Origin: Sphingobacterium cellulitidis
Lineage (GTDB): Bacteria > Bacteroidota > Bacteroidia > Sphingobacteriales > Sphingobacteriaceae
Reading direction: 5' to 3'
Length of the DNA: 64,000 nt
Assembly (NCBI GenBank): GCA_002245855.1
Contig: NOUX01000012.1
Coordinates: 62,001 to 126,000, forward strand
Positions 54,510 through 62,625 of the stretch are shown here, in pieces (positions within the stretch are counted from its first letter, which is position 1; each line of letters opens with the position of its first letter). A program made the translations under genes and the position numbers. A model generated the notes under the pieces. It did no database searches, was not told the origin of the DNA, and saw nothing but the letters and a program-made list of their open reading frames with translations.

Positions 54510-56117
54510 ATGCGTAGCCAATTAGAAGAACTCCAAAAGAAAAGAGAAAAATTATTGCTAGGTGGCGGTTTGGATAAAATCCAAAAACAACATGAAAAAG
54601 GCAAATTATCCGCATGGGAAAGGGTATTATACCTGATTGACGAAGGTTCAGAATTTACTGAAATCGGAATATTTGCTGCAGATGCTATGTATGAAGAACA
54701 TGGTGGATGTCCTAATGCTGGAGTCGTTGTCATTTTAGGTTATGTTAAAAATAGGTTATGTGTCATTGTATCAAACGATGCAACTGTAAAAGCCGGTGCT
54801 TGGTTCCCAATGACCTGTAAGAAAAACTTGCGCGCACAGGAAATTGCCATGGAAAATCATCTCCCCATTATATACTTAGTGGATTCCGCAGGTGTTTACC
54901 TGCCGATGCAAGCTGAAATATTCCCCGATAAAGAACACTTTGGAAGAATATTTAGAAATAATGCTAAACTTTCATCCATGGGAATCCCTCAAATCTCAGC
55001 AATTATGGGTTCTTGTGTCGCTGGAGGGGCTTATTTACCTATCATGTCAGACTATGCACTCATTGTGGAAGGTACTGGATCCGTATTTTTAGCCGGGTCT
55101 TATCTCGTAAAATCATCAATAGGGGAGGTAATTGATAATGAAACACTTGGTGGTGCTAATACCCATTGCGAAATTTCTGGTGTTACGGATAATAAATACC
55201 CTAATGATGAAGCCTGTCTCGATGCTATTAAAAATATCGTCGATAAATTTGGTGCTGATCCTACTTTTCAATTCTCCAAAATTGAAGCTAAAGATCCTGA
55301 ATATCCAATGGAAAAAATATATGATTATTTACCTGAGGATAGATTAAAACCATATAATATGGTTGAAATTTTAAAATCCATCGTGGATCAGGGTTCATTG
55401 GAAGAATATAAAGAAGATTATGGTAAAACTTTGATCTGTGCTTTAGCACGTGTAGATGGTTGGGCAGTTGGAATTGTTGCTAATCAAAGAGAAGTAGTCA
55501 AAGCCAAAAAACCTGGTAATTCTACTGAAATGCAAATGGGAGGAGTAATATACTCTGACTCTGCAGATAAAGCTGCTCGTTTTATTATGAACTGTAATCA
55601 ACAGAAAATTCCTTTGGTATTTTTCCAGGATATTACTGGTTTTATGGTTGGATCTCGTGCTGAACATGGTGGTATCATTAAAGATGGTGCGAAAATGGTG
55701 AATGCCATGGCTAACTCCGTCGTTCCTAAATTTACTTTTATCGTTGGAAATAGTTATGGAGCAGGTAATTACGCAATGTGTGGTAAAGCTTATGATCCGA
55801 GATTGATTTATGCTTGGCCTACCGCAAAAATTGCCGTAATGAGTGGTGCATCTGCAGGAAAAACTTTACTCCAAATCCAAGAAGCTGCATTAAAATCTAA
55901 GAATATTACCCTGAGCGATGCTGAAAAAAATAAATTATTAAAGGATATCGAAGAAACCTATAACGCACAATTAAGTCCTTATTATGCGGCATCCAGACTT
56001 TGGGTGGATGGAGTAATTGATCCTGCTGATACTCGGAAAATTATTTCAATGGGTATCGAAGCAGCTTCTCATAATTCAGATATGCCAAGATACAATGTCG
56101 GTGTTATCCAAACTTAA
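54510..56117 (+). CDS. Acyl-CoA carboxylase carboxyltransferase subunit (methylcrotonyl-CoA type)
   Basis: 535 residues of the crotonase-superfamily carboxyltransferase. It has KLSAWERVLYLIDEGSEFTE, VSNDATVKAGAWFPMTCKK, LVDSAGVYLPMQAEIFPDK and MGSCVAGGAYLPIMSDYALI in the N half, and MVGSRAEHGGIIKDGAKMVN and VGNSYGAGNYAMCG in the C half. The AGVYLPMQ-type site fits the methylcrotonyl-CoA carboxylase beta subunit. No biotin-carrying alpha subunit is found beside it. It is divergent from the acyl-CoA dehydrogenase gene and followed by a strong terminator. Confidence 0.92.
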   Translation: MRSQLEELQKKREKLLLGGGLDKIQKQHEKGKLSAWERVLYLIDEGSEFTEIGIFAADAMYEEHGGCPNAGVVVILGYVKNRLCVIVSNDATVKAGAWFPMTCKKNLRAQEIAMENHLPIIYLVDSAGVYLPMQAEIFPDKEHFGRIFRNNAKLSSMGIPQISAIMGSCVAGGAYLPIMSDYALIVEGTGSVFLAGSYLVKSSIGEVIDNETLGGANTHCEISGVTDNKYPNDEACLDAIKNIVDKFGADPTFQFSKIEAKDPEYPMEKIYDYLPEDRLKPYNMVEILKSIVDQGSLEEYKEDYGKTLICALARVDGWAVGIVANQREVVKAKKPGNSTEMQMGGVIYSDSADKAARFIMNCNQQKIPLVFFQDITGFMVGSRAEHGGIIKDGAKMVNAMANSVVPKFTFIVGNSYGAGNYAMCGKAYDPRLIYAWPTAKIAVMSGASAGKTLLQIQEAALKSKNITLSDAEKNKLLKDIEETYNAQLSPYYAASRLWVDGVIDPADTRKIISMGIEAASHNSDMPRYNVGVIQT

Positions 56118-56139
56118 AAACACCTGATATATAAGGGAT

Positions 56140-56179
56140 AAAAGAAATGAGATTGATATTTATCAATCTCATTTCTTTT
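56140..56179. terminator. Bidirectional terminator between carboxyltransferase and thiL genes
   Basis: A perfect 19-bp inverted repeat (AAAAGAAATGAGATTGATA and complement) around two bases serves both convergent genes. Confidence 0.88.
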
Positions 56180-56197
56180 TATTAAATACTCTATTTA

Positions 56198-57241
56198 TTA
56201 GCTAAAAGCATTCCAGCCTTGAGCTTTAATCTCATGTACATTTCCTGATTTAGAAACCATAGTACAGCCTTCTGCAGCTTCAGTAATATGACCGATAATA
56301 CTGATTTCCATGTTGTTCTTCAGTTTATCATAATCACTTTGGGCCACGGTAAATAATAATTCATAATCTTCACCACCGCTTAAGGCACAAACCGTTGGAT
56401 CTAATCCAAATTCTCGCGCCGTTTCGTAAGTCATTGGATCAATGGGAATTTTTTCCTCATATAGCTTACAACCAACATTGGAAGCTTTACAGATATGTAA
56501 AATCTCAGAGGCTAAACCATCAGATACATCGATCATAGCATGGGGTTTTACATCCATTGCTGCCAATAATTCAACGATATCTTTTCTTGCTTCTGGCTTT
56601 AATTGACGCTCAATAATATAATCCTTACCTTCCAGATCTGGCTGAATATTAGGGTTTTCCAGATAAATCTGCTTTTCTCTTTCAAGAAGTTGCAAACCTA
56701 CATAAGCTCCACCTAAATCTCCTGAAACACAAATTAAATCGCCTTCTTTTGCTGAGGAACGATATGCAATAGCATCTGTTTCTGCATAACCAATACTGGT
56801 TACTGAAATCACTAAGCCTTGCGTTGAGGTACTGGTATCACCTCCAATAAGATCTACATTGTAATTTTGACAAGCTAATAATGCGCCTTCATAGATCTCT
56901 TCTACTGCTTCCAAAGGAAATTTCGAAGATAAGCCAATTGAGATGGTAACCTGGCTCGCTATGCCATTCATGGCATAAATATCACTTAAATTCACTTGAA
57001 TAGCCTTATATCCTAAGTGTTTTAAAGGAACGTAGCGTAGATCAAAATGTACATTTTCCAACAGTAAGTCCGTGGATATCAATGTTTTTTTATTGGTAAA
57101 ATCTAATACCGCTGCATCATCCCCAATTCCTTTGATTGAACTTGGTTGGGTTAATACCACTGACTGCGTCAAATGATTGATTAATCCAAATTCTCCAATC
57201 TCATTTAAATTGGTTCTCTCGCTATTCTCAAATATACTCAT
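56198..57241 (-). CDS. thiL: Thiamine-monophosphate kinase
   Basis: 347 residues with the ThiL/AIR-synthase pattern: GIGDDAAVLD, STDLLLENVHFDL, VNLSDIYAMNG, IGGDTSTS and MIDVSDGLASEI. It makes thiamine diphosphate from the monophosphate. It follows nadA by 1 bp on the minus strand. Confidence 0.96.
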   Translation of the reverse strand: MSIFENSERTNLNEIGEFGLINHLTQSVVLTQPSSIKGIGDDAAVLDFTNKKTLISTDLLLENVHFDLRYVPLKHLGYKAIQVNLSDIYAMNGIASQVTISIGLSSKFPLEAVEEIYEGALLACQNYNVDLIGGDTSTSTQGLVISVTSIGYAETDAIAYRSSAKEGDLICVSGDLGGAYVGLQLLEREKQIYLENPNIQPDLEGKDYIIERQLKPEARKDIVELLAAMDVKPHAMIDVSDGLASEILHICKASNVGCKLYEEKIPIDPMTYETAREFGLDPTVCALSGGEDYELLFTVAQSDYDKLKNNMEISIIGHITEAAEGCTMVSKSGNVHEIKAQGWNAFS

Positions 57242-57242
57242 G

Positions 57243-58241
57243 TTATAATCCTAATTTTGCCGAAATATCAAGCATGCGTTCAATAGGTTTTTGAGCACGT
57301 TGAATAATATCATCTGGCAGTGTAATTTCTGGTTGTTCGTAGTACAAACAATTATATAGTTTCTCCAACGTATTTAACTTCATATGCGGACAATCATTGC
57401 AAGCACATAAGTTATTCGGTGGAGCAGGTATAAATGTCTTGGAAGGACTAGCTTTCTGCATTTGATGTAAAATACCGGACTCTGTCGCAACAATAAACGT
57501 ATTACCAGGATCCTCAATGGTAAATTTTAACATTCCTGAGGTAGATCCTATATAGTCTGCTTGTGCTAAAATATGGTCCTCACACTCTGGATGCGCAATA
57601 AACTTAGCCTCAGGATGTTCCGCACGTAATGCATCAATTTTCTCCTGTGAAAAAATCTCATGAACCATACATGCTCCATTCCATAACACTAAGTCACGAC
57701 CTGTTTTCTTCTTCACATAATCCCCTAGATTACGGTCTGGACCAAAAATGATTTTTTGATCAGCCGGCAAACTCTCTACAATTTGAACAGCATTACTAGA
57801 CGTACAAACGATATCAGATAAGGCTTTTAATTCAGCTGTACAGTTCACATAGGTGATCACTAAATGATCGGGATACTTCTCCTTGAACTTAGCAAATAAA
57901 TGCGGTGGACAACTGTCTGATAATGAACATCCTGCCTTTAAATCCGGTAATAATACCTTCTTGGATGGAGATAATATTTTTGCTGTCTCCGCCATGAAAT
58001 GAACGCCAGCAAAAACAATCACTTCGGCATCTGTCTTCGCAGCCTGCTGAGACAAGCCTAAACTGTCCCCAATATAATCCGCTATATCCTGGATTTCAGA
58101 CTCCTGATAATAATGCGCTAGTATTACCGCATTCTTCTCTTTTTTCAGCCTTTCTATTTCTTTTACCAAATCTAGGTTAGGATCTATCGCAACGTCAATA
58201 TACCCTTTAGCCACCAAGTCTGTTTCAAATGTTGTATTCAT
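57243..58241 (-). CDS. nadA: Quinolinate synthase A
   Basis: 332 residues with the three [4Fe-4S] ligand sites: the Cys of KAGCSLSDSCPPH, of WNGACMVHEIF and of CACNDCPHM. HYYQESEIQDIADYIGDSL marks the substrate site. It condenses iminoaspartate with dihydroxyacetone phosphate to quinolinate. It is divergent from nadB, its partner enzyme, across the candidate origin region. Confidence 0.97.
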   Translation of the reverse strand: MNTTFETDLVAKGYIDVAIDPNLDLVKEIERLKKEKNAVILAHYYQESEIQDIADYIGDSLGLSQQAAKTDAEVIVFAGVHFMAETAKILSPSKKVLLPDLKAGCSLSDSCPPHLFAKFKEKYPDHLVITYVNCTAELKALSDIVCTSSNAVQIVESLPADQKIIFGPDRNLGDYVKKKTGRDLVLWNGACMVHEIFSQEKIDALRAEHPEAKFIAHPECEDHILAQADYIGSTSGMLKFTIEDPGNTFIVATESGILHQMQKASPSKTFIPAPPNNLCACNDCPHMKLNTLEKLYNCLYYEQPEITLPDDIIQRAQKPIERMLDISAKLGL

Positions 58242-58734
58242 TTGGTTTTTCTAAGTTGATTCCTGATTGTTTGACTTTCTAACTTCACAAAAGTAAAGAA
58301 AGAAAACGAAACGAAATCCACATTCCTTTTTTTCAATAAATAATAACTCTTTTTATATAAAAGAATCTTGTTGTTTATTAGTCTGTGGAAAATGGGGAGA
58401 ATTATAGGATTTTTTATTTTTATTAGTGGATATTCTATAGTTATACACAACTTATCCACAGGTTCGGAAGGGTTAAGCCCTGATTTTCAATACTAAGATT
58501 TTTGACCTTTTATTTTTTCCATATTTTAATGTGCAATCATAATTGTGTGTAAAATGTTAATATTTACCTCATATTCTCTTAATATTTTGGTAATACATGT
58601 GTGAAAATTGCTAGTATTGTGGAAATAAAAGAAGTTTTACATTTTAATCCACGAGTTATTTACATGTTTTGCACATATTTTGTTAATTTGTTGGTTCAGT
58701 TGTAATTAATCATAGCTGCTACAATTTTTAATCA
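58242..58734. other. Candidate chromosomal replication origin (oriC), nadA-nadB gap
   Basis: This non-coding 493-bp region contains five exact matches to the DnaA box TTWTNCACA: 58384-58392 (-), 58441-58449 (+, TTATACACA), 58452-58460 (+, TTATCCACA), 58546-58554 (-) and 58667-58675 (+). Near matches lie at 58600-58608 and 58618-58626. The pair at 58441-58460 is spaced by 2 bp. An AT-rich block at 58321-58380 could be the unwinding element. dnaA is about 10 kb away and the flanking genes diverge. The origin function is inferred. Confidence 0.65.
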
Positions 58735-60327
58735 ATGCTAGATAGAAAAGTTGATTTTTTGATTATCGGTTCGGGTATTGCCGGACTGAGTTTTGCCCTT
58801 AAAGCTGCTAAGCTGGGTAAGGTACTTATTGTTACCAAAAGCAATGAGGATGAGTCTAATACGAAATATGCGCAAGGTGGAGTAGCCGTAGTCACGGACG
58901 AAGGGGATAGCTTTGATAAACATATTGAAGATACACTAATTGCTGGTGATGGCTTATGCGATGCACATGTTGTGGAAAACGTCGTAAAAGAAGGTCCGGA
59001 ACGTATAGCAGAACTTATTTCTTATGGAACTACCTTCGATAGAGAAGATTCTGGTGAATATGATCTAGCAAGAGAGGGTGGCCATTCTGAGCATAGAATC
59101 CTTCATTATAAGGATATTACAGGATATGAAATTGAAAGAGCCTTATTGGAAAGGGTACATGCTGAACCTAATATTGAGATTTTAACACATTACTTTGCAG
59201 TTGATCTGATTACTCAACATCATTTAGGTGTACATGTGGATAAACGTACCGAAGATATTAAATGCTATGGTATTTATGCCTTTAATACTGAAACAGGACA
59301 TGTGGAAAAGATCCTCTCTAAGATTACCTTAATGGCAACTGGTGGAGCTGGACATATATATTCTACCACAACGAATCCCACAATTGCTACCGGTGATGGT
59401 ATTGCCATGGTATATAGGGCAAAAGGAAAGGTTAGAAATATGGAATTTATTCAATTTCATCCTACCGCCTTATATAATCCTAGAGAATATCCTGCTTTTT
59501 TGATTTCTGAAGCTGTACGTGGATTTGGTGGTATCCTTAAAAGAGCTACTGGTGAGTCTTTTATGGAGGAATACGATGAAAGAGGTTCTTTAGCTCCAAG
59601 GGATATTGTAGCTCGGGCAATTGACGCTGAAATGAAGAAATCAGGTCTGGATTATGTATTTCTAGATATTCGACATCGTTCTAAAGCTGATATTCTATCC
59701 CATTTTCCGAATATTTACGAAAAATGTCTTTCTATTGGTTTAGATATGACTAAAGATCTTATTCCTGTTACTCCAGCTGCGCATTATTTATGTGGTGGGA
59801 TAATGGTGGATGAATATGGGGCAACTTCCATCAATAATTTATATGCTTGTGGGGAGTGTTCCTCAACGGGCTTACATGGTGCTAATAGGTTGGCTTCCAA
59901 TTCTTTATTAGAAGCTGCTGTATATGCCCATCGTATCTTTGAAGATGCAAGTAAACATGTTAATGGTATAGATTTTCAAGAAGATCTTCCTTCTTGGGAT
60001 GAATCCAATACGCAATTATTAAATGAAGATATTCTCGTTACCCATAATTTACGCGAAACTCAGAAATTAATGAGTGACTATGTGGGAATTGTGAGATCTG
60101 ATTTTAGATTAGATAGAGCAATGAGACGTCTTGGTTTATTACATGAGGAAACAGAATCCTTCTATAAGGGAACTAAATTATCTGTTAAACTTTGTGAACT
60201 GAGGAATGTCATTCAAGTTGCATATTTGGTTGTTAAATCTGCGATGCAAAGAAAAGAGAGTAGGGGACTGCACTATACAACGGATTATCCTCAGCATGCT
60301 GATATTCTGGAAGATACAATTTTATAA
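58735..60327 (+). CDS. nadB: L-aspartate oxidase
   Basis: 530 residues, a flavoprotein of the succinate-dehydrogenase family. It has FLIIGSGIAGLSFALKAA (FAD), SNTKYAQGGVAVV, the REGGHSEHRILH segment, LMATGGAGHIY, MEFIQFHPTALY and AHYLCGGIMVDEYG. It oxidises aspartate to iminoaspartate for NadA. nadC is not in the window. It reads away from the candidate origin. Confidence 0.97.
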   Translation: MLDRKVDFLIIGSGIAGLSFALKAAKLGKVLIVTKSNEDESNTKYAQGGVAVVTDEGDSFDKHIEDTLIAGDGLCDAHVVENVVKEGPERIAELISYGTTFDREDSGEYDLAREGGHSEHRILHYKDITGYEIERALLERVHAEPNIEILTHYFAVDLITQHHLGVHVDKRTEDIKCYGIYAFNTETGHVEKILSKITLMATGGAGHIYSTTTNPTIATGDGIAMVYRAKGKVRNMEFIQFHPTALYNPREYPAFLISEAVRGFGGILKRATGESFMEEYDERGSLAPRDIVARAIDAEMKKSGLDYVFLDIRHRSKADILSHFPNIYEKCLSIGLDMTKDLIPVTPAAHYLCGGIMVDEYGATSINNLYACGECSSTGLHGANRLASNSLLEAAVYAHRIFEDASKHVNGIDFQEDLPSWDESNTQLLNEDILVTHNLRETQKLMSDYVGIVRSDFRLDRAMRRLGLLHEETESFYKGTKLSVKLCELRNVIQVAYLVVKSAMQRKESRGLHYTTDYPQHADILEDTIL

Positions 60328-60346
60328 AAGTTAATTTAAAAGCCGT

Positions 60347-60859
60347 ATGGCAACGATATTACCTGTTAAGGATAAACATCCTCAAATTGATGAAAGTAGT
60401 TTTATAGCGCCTAATTGTACCATTGTGGGCGATGTAACCATTGGTTCTCATTGTTCAGTTTGGTTCAATGCAGTAGTACGTGGAGATGTTAACTATATTA
60501 GGATCGGCAATTACTCCAATATTCAAGATAATGTGACGATACATGGAACCTTCGAGAAAAATGGTACCGATGTTGGTAACTATGTTAATATCGGTCATAA
60601 CGCTATTGTACATGGTTGTATTATAGATGATTATGTTTTAATAGGAATGGGTGCTATTGTAATGGACAAAGCGCATATCCAATCCAATGTAATCATTGCT
60701 GCAGGTGCTGTAGTTTTGGAGAATACTATTTGTGAATCGGGTTTTCTATACGCTGGAGTTCCTGCCAAAAAAATTAAGCCGCTCACCGAGGAACAGCTTA
60801 ATCTTTTAAAAAAATTACCGCACAATTACGTGCTTTATTCTTCTTGGTTTACTGAATAA
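60347..60859 (+). CDS. Gamma-carbonic-anhydrase family protein
   Basis: 170 residues of left-handed beta-helix repeats (GDVTIGSHCSVWFNAVVRGD, IGNYSNIQDNVTIHG, VGNYVNIGHNAIVHGCIID). The His residues of VTIHG and GHNAIVHG match the metal ligands of gamma carbonic anhydrases. Some family members have no measurable activity and act elsewhere, so the enzyme function is not certain. It follows nadB by 19 bp. Confidence 0.9.
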   Translation: MATILPVKDKHPQIDESSFIAPNCTIVGDVTIGSHCSVWFNAVVRGDVNYIRIGNYSNIQDNVTIHGTFEKNGTDVGNYVNIGHNAIVHGCIIDDYVLIGMGAIVMDKAHIQSNVIIAAGAVVLENTICESGFLYAGVPAKKIKPLTEEQLNLLKKLPHNYVLYSSWFTE

Positions 60860-60868
60860 CCTTAATAT

Positions 60869-62548
60869 TTATTTGAAGTTTACTTCAATGGTTTCATTTT
60901 GCTCCCAGTTTGCACGTATGGTAAAGGTTCGATCTAAATACCAGATGCGTTCTGGTTGTCGTTTTGTATAGACATCACCAGAATCCCATTTTCCATTATT
61001 GTTACTATCTTCTATTAACCGGATACTGTATTTACCGCCTGGAAATTGTTTGTAGCTTAATATTCTGTTGCTTGGTAAAGTTTTTCTATCGAATAGTTTC
61101 TCCTTACTCTCATCAATTAATTCAACAATATAATTTGTTCCATCGTTTAATCCAGTAAAAGTTAAATTGATATCACCATAATTCTCAGTTTCATTTAAGG
61201 TGAATTGAGATTTAAACTCCTTATTTTTTTCATCAAATGGTCCTAATACTGCTCCTTCTTGTAAGACTAATTCATAATTGCGGTTTGGACGCCAATTAAA
61301 TCGGATATGATACATCTCCCGGTTTATTGAGTCTTGTTGCAATTGAAAGTTTCTACGTGAAACAGAGTCTTCCATGATGAGCACCTTGTTCTTGTCAACT
61401 GATGCTATTGGATAGTCTGAACTTAATTCAATATGCTTTATACGATCAACTTTATTACTAATATTTAACTTCGGTTGAATACTATTATCAACCTTTAGAT
61501 TTCTGGCTTTCCGAAGACTGATCGTATCAATTGGAACATTATTTTCCAATACAGCCACTTTTAATGAATCAAATTCTAAATTTTCAAAGTAAATATTAGC
61601 CGTATCTAAGCTAGGCTTATATTTTACTAATTTATTAGCATCCAGATTGTTAGGTGAAATTATTTTTAAATAGGGATTCTCTAAGGGTCTATTGAATGTC
61701 AAAAGTAAGGAACCATTGTTTTCAATCTTTTTCTCCAGATTCCTGAAGATAGGAGCTGTTCCTTTAGTATATTCTAATGCTATTCCTGATACATTTTGTG
61801 TCAATGCTATACTATCTTCCAAAAATCCTATCCACTCATCGTTACCATTATAGATCTTGTCATTATTCATATCCTTTAAGGCATAGACCCTATAGGTGTC
61901 TTCTCTTAAATTATTGAATGAAAAATTACCTGATGAATCGACCGTGGTATAATAGGATGCTTTCCTCTTTCCAAAAATAGTATCCCTGCTGGTAGGAATT
62001 AATATAGCGATGACCTCTTTATCTTTTTCAAGATCAAAATCTTTGCTATATCCATTTTTTACCTGTCCGGAAATACTTAATGAATCCAATTGGTCTCCAG
62101 TCGCAAATACATAATTATAATTAATGAAAGGATTTCCCTCGTTATAATCTACCAGGCCTTTTCCAAAATTTATGGTGTAGGTCGTATTTTCTTCCAGCGA
62201 GTCTGGTAACTCTATGATGAATCTCTTCTTTTTTATTTTATAAATTGGTTGAGTTTCGAGGTCAGGGGAGATGCTAAATTCTTTTCCTGGATTTACTGTT
62301 TTTATATATTCATCGAAAGTCATTTCAATAACTTTCTCTTTAAAATTTTTCGACAGGTTAGGAGGAGTGATACCCAACAATTTTGGAGGGATGGAATCTT
62401 TTGGGCCGCCAGTTGGTTTTTGCATATTTGCACACTTCACAAAACTCAATGCAATCATTGTAGCCAGACCTAAAAAGATTAGATTCTTAAATAAAGCTGT
62501 TTTTAGTCGATTTAACGAATTATTATCTTTTTTGGATACCTGAGTCAT
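60869..62548 (-). CDS. Ig-like-domain lipoprotein (SbsA-type)
   Basis: 559 residues. After a short cytoplasmic stretch comes a hydrophobic signal (LGLATMIALSFVKCANMQKP) ending in a lipobox-like Cys. Then PPKLLGITPPNLSKNFKE begins an SbsA-type Ig-like domain. The rest has more beta-sandwich repeats (SGNFSFNNLREDTYRVYALKD, and the C-terminal GGKYSIRLIEDSNNNGKWDSG, shortened to YSIRLIEDSNNNGKWD). Such proteins are found widely in Bacteroidota with unknown roles. It is convergent with the carbonic anhydrase gene and follows mnmG by 77 bp. Confidence 0.8.
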   Translation of the reverse strand: MTQVSKKDNNSLNRLKTALFKNLIFLGLATMIALSFVKCANMQKPTGGPKDSIPPKLLGITPPNLSKNFKEKVIEMTFDEYIKTVNPGKEFSISPDLETQPIYKIKKKRFIIELPDSLEENTTYTINFGKGLVDYNEGNPFINYNYVFATGDQLDSLSISGQVKNGYSKDFDLEKDKEVIAILIPTSRDTIFGKRKASYYTTVDSSGNFSFNNLREDTYRVYALKDMNNDKIYNGNDEWIGFLEDSIALTQNVSGIALEYTKGTAPIFRNLEKKIENNGSLLLTFNRPLENPYLKIISPNNLDANKLVKYKPSLDTANIYFENLEFDSLKVAVLENNVPIDTISLRKARNLKVDNSIQPKLNISNKVDRIKHIELSSDYPIASVDKNKVLIMEDSVSRRNFQLQQDSINREMYHIRFNWRPNRNYELVLQEGAVLGPFDEKNKEFKSQFTLNETENYGDINLTFTGLNDGTNYIVELIDESKEKLFDRKTLPSNRILSYKQFPGGKYSIRLIEDSNNNGKWDSGDVYTKRQPERIWYLDRTFTIRANWEQNETIEVNFK

Positions 62549-62625
62549 AAATTTAAAAATATTGTCTTAAATCGCTTTATTTTTATTTGTTATTTATTTA
62601 ATATAAAGTGTTGAATATCAGTATT

